Source: Poa pratensis (taxonomy: Eukaryota; Streptophyta; Magnoliopsida; Poales; Poaceae). Taken from it: a DNA stretch of 64,000 bases. The position numbers and the translations under genes were made by a program. The stretch covers positions 35,961,271 to 36,025,270 of the forward strand of contig CAMZMU010000107.1 of NCBI GenBank assembly GCA_947311845.1, read 5' to 3'. A model generated the notes under the pieces. The model did no database searches. It saw nothing but the letters and a program-made list of their open reading frames with translations, and was not told the DNA's origin. Positions 22,462-32,342 of this stretch are shown here, one piece after another (position 1 is the first letter of the stretch; every line of letters begins with the position of its first letter).

Positions 22462-23735
22462 GGGCATCTCTAACCGATCCCCTAAAATCGGTTAGAGGAG
22501 TAAAAATAGGGAGGTGCGGCAGCTAACCGATCCCCAAAACGGTTAGAGGAGTAAAATTTTACTCATCGGAGGAGTAAACTTGGCCACCGATGAGTAAATA
22601 TAGGAGTCGAGAGCCAAGTTAGAGAAAAACTCCGGCCCTCCTCCCCGCAGCAACCATTTCCGCCGGCGTTGCCGCCGGTGACCGCCAGACCGCGCCGCCC
22701 CAATCCCGGTCCCTGCGCCGCTCGGCGCATCTCGCCGTCGCGGAAATCGACTAGGAGATGGAGATTTCGCGGGGCGCCGCCCCGGTTTGTTGCAAATCGG
22801 CCTCGATTAATCGCAAAATGGAGCGGCTCGGTTCTCCATGGCTTCGCTTGGGTGCGCACCGCCACTTCCGCTCCTGTCTGCGACGGGAAGCTGCTGCATC
22901 CCCCCTGCCGCGCCCGCCACCGGAAGGGAGGAGGGCCAGGACCGGTGTCGTAATTGATGATGGGACGAACTCGACGAACTCCTACAGCTCCGGCCTCTAG
23001 TTCTTGGCGAGGATGAAGTAGACGACGCGGGCGTTCAATTCCTGCGCTCGGCTCAGCTTGGGAACAACCATGGCGAGGACACCATCAACGGGCGGGGGCG
23101 ACTTTCCTTCGGCGGTTCTCGCTGTAGGGAATTTTTCAGAAATAGGCAAATCGGAGGAGAATGGGAGATAGACCAAGGAGAAGCCTGATAGGTGTGTGGG
23201 ATTACCGAGAACTCGAAGACGACGCTGCCTGGGCCGGAGCAGGACGGGCGGCGGCGGAATCGACTATCTGGGCGAGCTCGCCAAGTGGGGATCGACCCGT
23301 GCTGCAAGGATTCGCAGCGCCGGCGCAAGGCCCCGTCATGCTCATGCGCGCTGGTCGGCGCCGCTGTGCTGCAACCGGTCATCAGCGGCACAACTCGATC
23401 GACTGAATCACCGTTGATTTTCAGGTAATGTCCAGCTCTTTGCCGAGGCATCTTCAGCTTGTACTGTACATTACTGCTAGCACATGATTTGGCTAAATCG
23501 ATTCGGCCGAGTCGTCAATTTTGCTATATGTACTGATATGCATAGCTCAGTTCAAAGATGCATCGCAAGTGTTCGACAAAATGTGTGAGTCAAATTCCGT
23601 TGAATTGGAGTTTTACTCCTCTAAGTATTGGGGATCGGTTCTGCGCCGCTTGTGTTTAGAGGAGTATTTTTACTCCTCTAAGTTTTAGGAGTCGGTTTAC
23701 TCCTCTAAAGTTTAGGGGATCGGTTAGAGATGCCC
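22462..23735. mobile_element. PIF/Harbinger-like non-autonomous element (1274 bp)
   Basis: The ends are perfect inverted repeats, GGGCATCTCTAACCGATCCC and its complement, flanked by TTA on both sides (22459-22461 and 23736-23738). This is the target preference of PIF/Harbinger transposases. Secondary internal copies of the GATCGGTT(AGAGGAGTA) motif occur near both ends. The middle (about 22620-23420) is GC-rich with short open frames, but I see no transposase. It may carry host-derived sequence that I cannot identify. Confidence 0.85.
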
Positions 23736-23939
23736 TTAGTTGTGAAAAGGAGAATCACAGATGTTACTAGGTTCCGATGGTTTACGAGTTTGAGATTACT
23801 TTGAAGTAGGTGCGTGTACATATTAGGAGGCTGCCGAGCATCCTCTCGACTCTCGAGGATAAGTTTGCTCGATCCTCTACCTCCTGTGTTGTTGGATTGA
23901 ATCGTCCCGAGCCGTTTGATTAAAGTCGCACGGTCAAAC

Positions 23940-24235
23940 ACGTCTTCCCCAAAGAACAAAACCCACTGCCGCGTCCCCCCCCCCCCTCCCCACCTCTCTC
24001 CCTCAACTGCATGTCCTCCATGCCATCCGCGCCCACGTCGCTCCTCCATAAACAACAACCATGAGCACTGCCAGTAAGATGGTCGTTGCAGCTTCTCCGA
24101 GGTAGCGACACGCCCCACCCCCACCTCTCTCCCTCCCCTACACATCCCACATGGCTTCCGCGTCGATGTCGTTCCTCCTTGAACCACGACCACCGATAGA
24201 GAAGATGGTCGTTTGGAGCTCCACCGCTGTTAGGG
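23940..24235. repeat. Imperfect GC-rich direct repeat
   Basis: Two stretches, about 23960-24090 and 24105-24225, share CCCACCTCTCTCCCTC, then a short spacer and AAGATGGTCGTT, with a dozen or more differences. A poly-C run of about 14 precedes the first copy. The region adjoins the Mutator transposase relic and may belong to the same decayed element. Confidence 0.55.
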
Positions 24236-24299
24236 GTACACACTCGTTGCAGTAGCGGTGTTAGGGTTTTGCAGCATCGTCGTCTTTCTCCTTCTAGAA

Positions 24300-24584
24300 T
24301 CACCTTCACATCGTTTGGTCCATGATCTGCATAATGTTGGTACAAGTCATCATCGCCATCTTCTATATCATTGTCACCGTCAATGATCTTTGGAGCATAA
24401 TCTTCATCACTTTCACTTCCTTCCACCTGAAATTTAAACAACAATCGCATTCATCATAGCAAACCTTTGTACTATCTAAATATGCCCTATTGCATCCAAC
24501 TCCAACAAAAAAACCTCCATGAATAACTTCCAGCGTAATTTTTTCGCTAGCTTTATCTACAAATTCAACCAAAACTATGTCCAA
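24300..24584 (-). pseudogene. Mutator-like (MuDR-type) transposase N-terminal relic
   Basis: The minus-strand frame reads EVIHGGFFVGVGCNRAYLD, the type of N-terminal block seen in plant MULE transposases. An acceptor-like TTTAAATTTCAG follows, and then an acidic segment with SESDEDYAPKIIDGDNDIED, also typical of the family's N-terminal region. The catalytic DDE domain, zinc knuckle and terminal repeats are not present nearby. It is a short remnant; the family call is from pattern memory. Confidence 0.6.
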
Positions 24585-25180
24585 AGTTCAGACCTTTGCC
24601 CCAACTAAAACCCTAAACCATAATCGAATAATCTACACAACTCTCTACCAAACTTAACATTCCACTAAACTCACTCTAAAACATGAATAACTGGGACTAA
24701 ACAGGGGAGAATCGAACTCACCGTAGGCAGGAAAAGGCTTTCATTCCCGCTGCCGAACGAGCGCTATCTCCACCGACCAAGATGATCGCCTTGTTGCGCG
24801 CCACGGGCCCACGGTCATCTTGTTCGCCGCCGTCAATCACCTTCGTCGACACCGTCTGTCACCTTCTTCCGCCACCGATCATGTTCTTCCGCCTCCGTCG
24901 TCGTCGTTCACCTCGAGCGGTCCGCGGCGAAAAGCAGGGGAAACATGGGAGTGCGGTCTAGACTGGTCAGTAGAGTTGTAGGGGGCGAAATGCAATGTTG
25001 CCATGGGATGCGAGGGGGCGCTTGACTCGCGGCGCGCCGTGCTAGGCCCTCCCACTTGCCACGTCACCGACATACGGTGGCCATACGTTGTTAGGACCAT
25101 TGATGAACATCATAAGCAACATCAGGGACTGTATTAGTGCACTTCCTGACATCGAGGAACGTTTTGGACATGGCCAGTAA

Positions 25181-26792
25181 GGGCACCTCCAACCGAGGCC
25201 CGCAAACGGACCAGAGGTGTCCGATTTTGTCTGAACGGACAAGGGAGGGCCTCCAACGGGCCACCGCAAGCGGACAAGTGTCCGCGCGGACACTTGTTTT
25301 CGACCAAACTCGGCCAGGTTTGGGGGAGGCGCGACACGGCGTGTGTCCTCCCTTGTCCGCCCCAGGCCCACCTGGCAGCGAGTGTGGCCGCTTCGGCTAC
25401 CTCGCTGGGTCCTTCTTAAATGGGGACTGGTGGCCAGTGCCGTCCCTATCCACTCGCCAGTCCACGGTCCACGCTCAAGCTCCAAACCCTAGCCCAAACC
25501 TTCGCTCGAGCTCGTCGCCTGCCGCGATGAAGAAGCTCGCGTGGTGGAAGGGCGGCCGGAACAACCACGAGGCGTCCAGCTCCCGCCGCTCGCCGTCCCG
25601 CCGCTCGTGCGGCCGTCTCCGATGCGGCCGCCCGCGCCGAGGAGTCGCGTAGGCGCAACGTCTGCCCCCTAGCCCAGCGAGCCCGCGTCTCCACCGACGT
25701 GGCGCAGATCTACTGGGAGGTGGCGGCGCCGCTGCCGTGGAACGACGTGCATCTCCCGGGCGGGTGGCACCTCAACCACCGCCGCGTCTCGGTGCCGCCC
25801 GTTCCTCGCTCCGGCAGGGCGCGCACGGAGGAGATCCTGCTAGTCCACGACCCCGCCTACGCCCTCAACTCCCGGCTCTGGGACCGGTGGTTTGAGCTGG
25901 AGCACGACGCGCGGTGGCGCCAGGCATTCGCGGCGGTGGCGCCGGAGGGCTACCAGGGCCCCTAGAGGATGAGGACCCCGCCCTTGTCGGCGTCGAGCCA
26001 GACGAGGACTCGGACCTTGACTGGGAGGATGGCACCGTGGAGGACGACCTCGGCCCCGTGAAGATGGAGGAGGACGCCGCGCCGTCCAATTGGGCGGCGT
26101 ACCGAGGCGCTCAGCTCGCGCCGCCCGTCGACGAGGACCCTGAGCTCCAGGCGGCCATCGAGGCCTCCAACCTGGAGGAGCTGGCGCAATGGCCCGACAT
26201 TACACTCGCGCTGCGCGTCGGTTGAGGAGGCGACGAATCGTGCCCGCCAGCAGCAGGAGGAGGAGGCCGCGGCCGCCGAGCGCGCACGATGGCAAGTTCC
26301 GTGGTCACCGTGGCCACATGACGGGGAGGGCCAGGCCTACGCGCCGCCAGCGGCATGGCTGCACGATCCCGAGGCGCCGGGCACACCTCCTCCGGTGGCG
26401 CCACCGACGTGGTTGTACGCGCCGCCTCCCTACATCATCCTCTCCGACGACGAGGATGACTAGGAGGCCGCCGTGACGCCAAGGGGCTCAGCCCGCGCCG
26501 CCCATTTTCCCCTCCGATGGCGCCGTCGCCGCCCATTCCCCACCGACGGAGCCAATAGCTAGGGCTCCTTTTTTTATTTTGTGTCACTGGCCCGTGGGGC
26601 CTTCGAACCTTAATCTATGTAATATTAATTTTATTTTGTCTTTTTTTTCTGCTTATTTGTTTTGCGCCGGGCCATTGGGGGGCACCCCCACCCCAAACGG
26701 TCAAAGGACCAAAATCTGTCCGCAGTCCGCCCCAAACGGACCGAATCAGACACATTTTGGTGTCCGTTTGCGGGCCTCGGTTGGAGGTGCCC
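25181..26792. mobile_element. PIF/Harbinger-like element A (1612 bp)
   Basis: The terminal inverted repeats start GGGCACCTCCAACCGAGGCC and pair with the right end. The inverted match continues through CGCAAACGGAC for more than 30 bases. TAA flanks both ends (25178-25180 and 26793-26795). There is no transposase, but the GC-rich interior holds a broken open frame. The right TAA is shared with the next element. Confidence 0.9.
25526..26463 (+). pseudogene. Frameshifted ORF inside Harbinger element A
   Basis: The ORF can be followed from MKKLAWWKGGRNNHEASSS through three or more frames. Successive pieces are SRRRNVCPLAQRARVSTDVA and GGWHLNHRRVSVPPVPRSG; an acidic part with EDEDPALVGVEPDEDSD; a Glu/Ala-rich helical part; and an end YIILSDDEDD before TAG at 26461-26463. 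I recognise this as the type of Trp/Pro-rich ORF common in Triticeae Harbinger-like elements. Its function is unknown and it is not a transposase. At least three frame changes mean it is not translatable as one protein here. Confidence 0.55.
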
Positions 26793-26795
26793 TAA

Positions 26796-28270
26796 GAGCA
26801 TCTCCACCGGGGGCCTCCAAATGACCCTCCAAAGCCCAATTGGGGGTCCGAACGCCAAAATCGCCCACCAGCGGCACCCCCTAAAGGGGCGGGCCGAGCG
26901 AAATCGTGTCCGGGGGGCCCGCCCGTCATACAGACGCCGCGTTCAGGCATCATTTATCGCGCCGTGCAGGAGGCCGGTCTGGCCGCGTTAATGGCGCAGT
27001 CGTCGGCGGTTTCCAACGCGACGCGACTGGACGCCGGTGCGCCTGCACACACGCATGCCATTAACGACGGCCAGGTGACGCGACGGCTCAGGCCACGCGG
27101 CCGGCGTTGCGGATTCCCACGCATCGCATTTACGCCGGCCGCACCGCCCATCGGCTAGATAAAACCCGGCTGCCCTCGCCGTGCTTATCCACCTCGTCTC
27201 CTTCCTCGCCCTCATCACTCTCTCGCCCTCAATCCCCTCCGGCAGCCATGGCGTACAGCGGGCGCACGATCCAGAGCGAGGATGCCTGGGAGCTGCACCG
27301 GTATGGGCTCCTCGAGAACGACGACGGCCAGGCCAACTGGGGTCGTTGGCTCCGGCGCTTCGAGCAGGAGCGGCAGGCGGTGATCGACACTGTCGACGGC
27401 CGCGCGCGCTCCGGACGCGCTACAACACGGAGGGCCGCCACGACTGGTGGGATGCAACCGGCCACACGGTTGCCTCCGCGCTCGAAGCCGCTCGCCGGCA
27501 CGCCGCCACGGGCAGCGCCATCCCGCTGCGCCTCCTTCCACCGGAGCCGCGCTTCCCTCCATCGTGCCCCGCGCCGCGCCAGGTGATGAAGGTAAAGCAG
27601 GAGCGCCGCTCGCCGCCGCATGGTGGAGGCGGCATCACCATCCGGGAACGCCAGCGTCAGCGGTCGCCACCAGGCGGACGCGTACCACGCGGACGCCTCT
27701 ACCTCCGTCGTCCCAGGGCGGAGCCAATGCCGGTGGAGGTGACACCGGCATGGTACGACGTGCCGTCCGAGCTGCGGAACGAGCACGACTGTGACACACC
27801 GGGCCTACTGGCGGCGCTCTCCGACTCGGTGGTCGACATCGAGGAGGACTCGTCGGGGCTGATGGCGACCCTGGCGTGCTCGGCCCAGATGGCGGCCTCG
27901 TCCTCCTCCGACGGTGCCTCCTCAAGCCACGTGCCACGCCACGACGGCGCCTCCACCAGCCGTGCCTCGTCCTCCTCCACCTACGTCGTGCTCGACGACG
28001 AAAGCGACGACGGCGTCGACTGGGACGACCTCGAGTAGTTAGGGTTTTAGTTTAGTTTTAAATTTCGTTCAAACTTATGTAAAATATAACAAATATGAAC
28101 GAAATTCGAAAATGCGTTTAAATTTCTTCGTATGTATCTTTTTTTTTTTTGTTGGGGTGCGTCGCTGTGGGCTGCATCCCCCAATTGGCCGGACACCTGT
28201 CCGGCATCCCCAATTGGGCCTCGATTGGGGGGTGCCGGACACATATTTGGAGGCCCCAGTCGAGATGCTC
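26796..28270. mobile_element. PIF/Harbinger-like element B (1475 bp)
   Basis: The left end GAGCATCTCCACCGGGGGCC pairs imperfectly with the right end GGCCCCAGTCGAGATGCTC. TAA lies on both sides (26793-26795 and 28271-28273). The left TAA is the same trinucleotide that closes element A, so the two lie head to tail with no spacer. The GC-rich interior holds an ORF that is related in style to that of element A but not obviously in sequence. Confidence 0.85.
27248..28038 (+). pseudogene. ORF in Harbinger element B, one frameshift
   Basis: It starts MAYSGRTIQSEDAWELHRYG in one frame. Near 27410 the similarity-like open reading passes to another frame (RYNTEGRHDWWDATGHTVAS) and runs to TAG at 28036-28038. 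The product would be about 263 residues: a Trp-containing N-terminal helical part, a basic middle (KVKQERRSPPHGG), and a Ser/Asp-rich end with YVVLDDESDDGVDWDDLE. No known enzyme motif is visible. The role in transposition, if any, is unknown. The break could be a sequencing error. Confidence 0.5.
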
Positions 28271-28716
28271 TAACATTTCACTAAAACAAAACTTGGTCGA
28301 AAGCAACGACCTCAACGTGCACAATCCAACCCTCATTCCCTTCGCAAAGGAAGAGACGGACTGACGGAGTATGGCGAGCAGAGTAGACCACTGACCACAC
28401 GTTGCAATGTTGCACAGACAGACAGACATCACAGTTGAGCCGAGAAGGACAGTCAACAGCACGGCGCACGGACACTCCCACGTCCCGTCTCGCTCACCGC
28501 AGGTCGGCCCCACTCGTCGTCCAGTCCCGCCTCCCGAGCCCAAACACACGGCGCAAAGCTAGCGCCGCACTGTGCTCTGTGCTAGTTTGACCACCACCTC
28601 CCCTCCACTGATTGGGCCATTCCTCCTCTCCTCCCGAGCACGGCGCCACCCACGAAGGCGGCCATCGTCGCCCGCCGCCACTGGCGCAGCTGGTGAGCTT
28701 CCTGCCGCCGACCGCC

Positions 28717-30874
28717 ATGGATCCGGCATCCGAGGAGCTCGAGCGCCGCAGCCGCTACCTCAGCTCGCTCATCCGCCGCACCAAGCTCACTGCCGCGCCC
28801 CTTCCTCCTACTCCTCCCCCCGAGCCCGAGACGAAGCGCGAGCTGGAGCTGGAGCTCGAGCTGGAGCGGGAGCGCTCGCCCAACCGCCGCACCAAGCTCA
28901 ACGCCGCGCCCGCTCCCCCTCCTTCCACCCCTCACCCGGAGCCCGAGACCAAGCTGGAGCTGGAGCCGGCGCCTAGGAGCCGGAAACTCGTGGAGGCCAA
29001 GGCGGTGGTGGAGAAGAGGGACGTGCAAGAAGAGGGGGACGGGAAGGGCAAGGGGAAGGAGGAGAGGAAGGTCTCGGTGCGGGTCCGGGCGGCGGACATG
29101 CCCGTGCCGCTGCAGCGGCGCGCGATCCGGCTCGCCTTCGATGCCGTCGCCGCCACGCCGCGGGTCGATGGCAAGCGCCTGGCGCTCGCGCTCAAGAAGG
29201 TACAACATCCACCATCTAGCGCTCGGTAAAACCTTCAATCAGTTTGGTGCTTCTTTGGCAGTAGCTACGGTGAAATGGTTCTGTACTTGCGTCGAGCACA
29301 TTGAGCCATTTAGATCGTTTGTTGTTGTGGGCGTTGTACAGAAAGAATGTTGCCATATGGATGTAGTGGATATCTGTGTGATTCGGATTTAGGAACTTAG
29401 AAACGTACCTAGATTACTGGTGAGGTGCTGTTGCTTACTTTGTTCCACGATCTGGATGTGACCTACACGTGCTGGTTCAGAGTTAGTTAAGACTTGCAAC
29501 CAAGTTAGGAGGAATGGCCTTTTGCTTGCCAGAAAAATGTACTCCCTCCGTCCCAAAATAAGTGTCTCAAAGTTGTCCAAAAGTGAATGTATCTATACTT
29601 GTTTCATGTCTAGATACATTCACTTTTTGATAAATCTAAGACAGTTATTTTAGGACGGAGGGAGTACTAAACTGGCGCAAAACTTGTCTACCAAAGGATG
29701 ATTTTAATTGTAACGACCCAAAATTTGGTAGGGTAATTCTTAGACACAAACCAGAAATATCTGATATGTAGCGATGTGTAGTTCTAGCCTTGTAATGCTG
29801 CTAGTTGCCGCTCGTCTCGTGTGCAGGATACTGGGTGCGTTCATTCCACTCTAGTAGAAGAGATGATCTGGAAGAGAAGAGGAAAACAGTGATAGGAAGC
29901 TAGTCCTGAAATGCCAAATTAGAGCTAATTTAGCGAGAATGAATGCATGATTGCAATGCTGTATCTATTTAACTATTTGAACAAAAGATACCGACATAAC
30001 TGATACTGCCGATATTTATCTTTCTGTTTGTGTTAGAGATAAGAATTTGCTCCCAACATTGGAAAAACTACCTCAGGCCCTGATACTTGAAATGCTACTC
30101 AATAAATAATAGTTCTTCCTCGGTAGACTTTAAATGTTCAAACCTACGGAGTCCAGCATAATTTAGCTAGCTATGGTAGCTGGTAATGTTCATTTTCAAC
30201 CATTTGTTGTATGTACTTGATCTTTCCCCATTTTCTTGGTAAAATTTCCTCTTCTTTTTATGCTGTGGGCACCAACCCTTCCTTTCATTTTGTCTGATCC
30301 TTGACTTACTGTTATTCCATAAGCATTTTCCAAAATTGACCTATACATTCAACTGTGGGGCTAATGTTCTAGATACATTCTATCATAAGCATCCAGGGGG
30401 AAGGGGTCAATCTAAACTACCATGTTCTTATCATTTATAACATCAACTAAATGTACCATCTGAATAGTCAACAATAACATGGATGCTTGGTAAAATATGT
30501 GTATGCTTTCATCTGTGCAAGTAAGTGCTAGTGTAATTCTGATTTCGCTCACTATATTAGAAATTGGCATGTGAGCATGTGAACATTCCCATCCAGCTAA
30601 ACTCTTGACACTCATATGTATGGATGTGCCATGAAATAGTCTTATATGTTTACCTGCACCATTTTGTGCAGCACTATTTTCGTAGGTTAATATGGGTTTC
30701 ATTTACTTGCAGGAATTTGACACGTCATATGGCCCTGCTTGGCACTGCATTGTTGGGACGAGCTTTGGCTCCTACGTCACTCACTCATTGGGAGGTTTTT
30801 TATACTTCTCTGTTGACAAGGTCCACATTCTTCTCTTCAGAACTGCTGTTGAGCCATTAGGCCATCTACGGTGA
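28717..30874 (+). CDS. Dynein light chain LC8-type protein with N-terminal extension
   Basis: Two exons, 28717-29199 and 30713-30874, join at GT/AG in phase 0 to give 214 residues starting MDPASEELERRSRYL. The Dynein_light domain occupies about 118-214. It has DMPVPLQRRAIRLAFDAVA for the first helices, and exon 2 encodes GPAWHCIVGTSFGSYVTH, then GGFLYFSVDKV and LLFRTAVEPLG. LC8 proteins are dimeric hubs that bind short linear peptides. Flowering plants lack cytoplasmic dynein heavy chain, so the plant role is as a general dimerisation partner. LC8 itself is about 90 residues. The extra 117 residues here are low-complexity Pro/Glu/Arg with ELELELELERE, probably disordered. The start is the ATG in GCCGCCATGG. 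The intron carries a Stowaway-like MITE. Confidence 0.88.
29542..29664. mobile_element. Stowaway MITE in dynein light chain intron
   Basis: A 123-bp segment runs from CTCCCTCCGTCCCAAAATAA to TATTTTAGGACGGAGGGAG, flanked by TA (29540-29541 and 29665-29666). It is a classic Tc1/Mariner-derived Stowaway element. The inner sequence is also partly palindromic (GTGAATGTATCTA with TAGATACATTCAC). Confidence 0.92.
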
Positions 30875-31725
30875 GACCTCAAATCAGTTTATTAGGTAGT
30901 CTAGATGCTCTGTAGTCCGTATTGGAATATCTAACATGCAGAAGGTTGAGGAGGATAGGATGATCTCCCTGAAAATATGTAGAACCGATCTGCTGTAACT
31001 TGCATGTATTATGCGCTCATCTGCCATGTAAACCCTAGCACTTGTTAACTTTCAAGGCTGTACTCAGTTTGGCAGTTCCTCGGCTAGGTAGCATAATGCT
31101 TAAGCTCGTAACCTTAGCTGCCAGCCTTGATCGAGGCCTAAATGTGTGAAGGGTTGCTCAAGGGCTTTCCATCGTTGTTCTACTGAATGTCTGCTGTTTC
31201 GAACCTCTGCCTAAACGGTTTTCCAGATTTGTCGTGTCTGCATGGTTGAACCGTAAAATACAGTGTCCTGAATGATCAATTGAAACCACTTTTACATGTA
31301 GCCAAATATAGTGGATGCATGTAGCAAGCGGCCAGTGGAAGATATGTGGTGTTCGTCATACTTCATTTGGTTCAGTTGAATTCTCATACACATGATTCCA
31401 ATCATAGCTTCACATCTAAACCAACAAAGCAATGCGTAACAGTTCTACATTTTCCCAGTCCAAAAAAGAAAAGAAACAGTTCTACATGTATCTGAATAAG
31501 CACAAGTCACTGATGAACAAATACTATTGTTGGCACTGCTCATTTGGATCTGCTGATACGCAACAAGCAGTGCATCTTTCTAGCACTATAAACTGAGAGG
31601 CTCTACACTCCGGTACTGTGAAAACCAAACACACTGTATCTGTAACTGTGTGCGACTAAGAGCTGAATCATCATGCAGCGAGCAGAACAATTCTGACGGC
31701 TTGGCGAGGAGGTCGTCCAAGAAGC

Positions 31726-32342
31726 CTAAAGTAGCACGGAGATCGAGACCAGTCCGCTAAACAGCACCGCCGCGATCGTGCGCCCGACGCTGCTTGTCCT
31801 GCACCGGCCGCCTCTTGACGGATCGCCAGCACGGCGCGCGGCCGAACCGCTGGTGGCGGCGGCGGCGCCTCCACAACTGCATGCCCACAATTTGGCGCGT
31901 CAAAATGGCTGACACCATCGAGGATCGAGGACATTATATTGTTGGGTGGGACTAACGTACCTGGCTCGGAGGTGCCGGTGGCGCCGGCGCGGCAGCCGAC
32001 GGGGAGGCCGCAGCGCGTTGGGAGCCTGAGCGCCTGCTCCCTGGTGACGTTGAAGTCGACGAGCATCCCGGGGTCGGCGAGCAGCTGGCACATGCACGGC
32101 ATGTCGGAGCCCGCGGCGCGGTTCAGGGCCGTGCAGCACGTCGGCGAAGGGCGCTTGGTCGACTTGAGGTACGCCGTGCACGGCAGCACCTCCTCCAGGC
32201 ACGAGATAAGCGGGTCCGGCACGATGCCGGGGGCGGGTGAGGGTGCGGGGACGGGGGCGCCCGTGTCCGCACCGACGGTGGCGGCAGGGCGGGGCCTCAA
32301 GAGGGCGAGGAGGAAGAAGAGGAGCACGGCGGAGCAACGCAT
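31726..32342 (-). CDS. Non-specific lipid-transfer protein, GPI-anchored type (LTPG)
   Basis: It starts MRCSAVLLFFLLALLRP, a signal peptide of about 24 residues. The eight-cysteine domain follows (CLEEVLPC, TCC, MCQLL with two Cys, RCGLPVGC), giving the C-C-CC-CXC-C-C order of plant lipid-transfer proteins. Such proteins bind lipids and export cuticular lipid at the cell surface. Exon 1 is 32342-31961. A GTACGT donor and GCAG acceptor bound an 84-base intron, and exon 2 starts at 31876 reading VVEAPPPPPAV. In that frame the tail is not hydrophobic. A GPI-type tail, TIAAVLFSGLVSISVLL, ends at TAG 31728-31726 but in another frame. So either an indel or another splice is involved. In the spliced frame the stop would be at 31671-31673. 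Confidence 0.75.

Noticed and set aside
26964..27158. Short plus-strand frame in Harbinger element B before its ORF
   Set aside because: Too short, not connected to the main ORF, and within the GC-rich subterminal region.
28582..29238. A 218-residue Leu/Gln-rich minus-strand frame opposite the dynein gene
   Set aside because: It is the complement of the ELELE-coding repeat region and has no independent signals.
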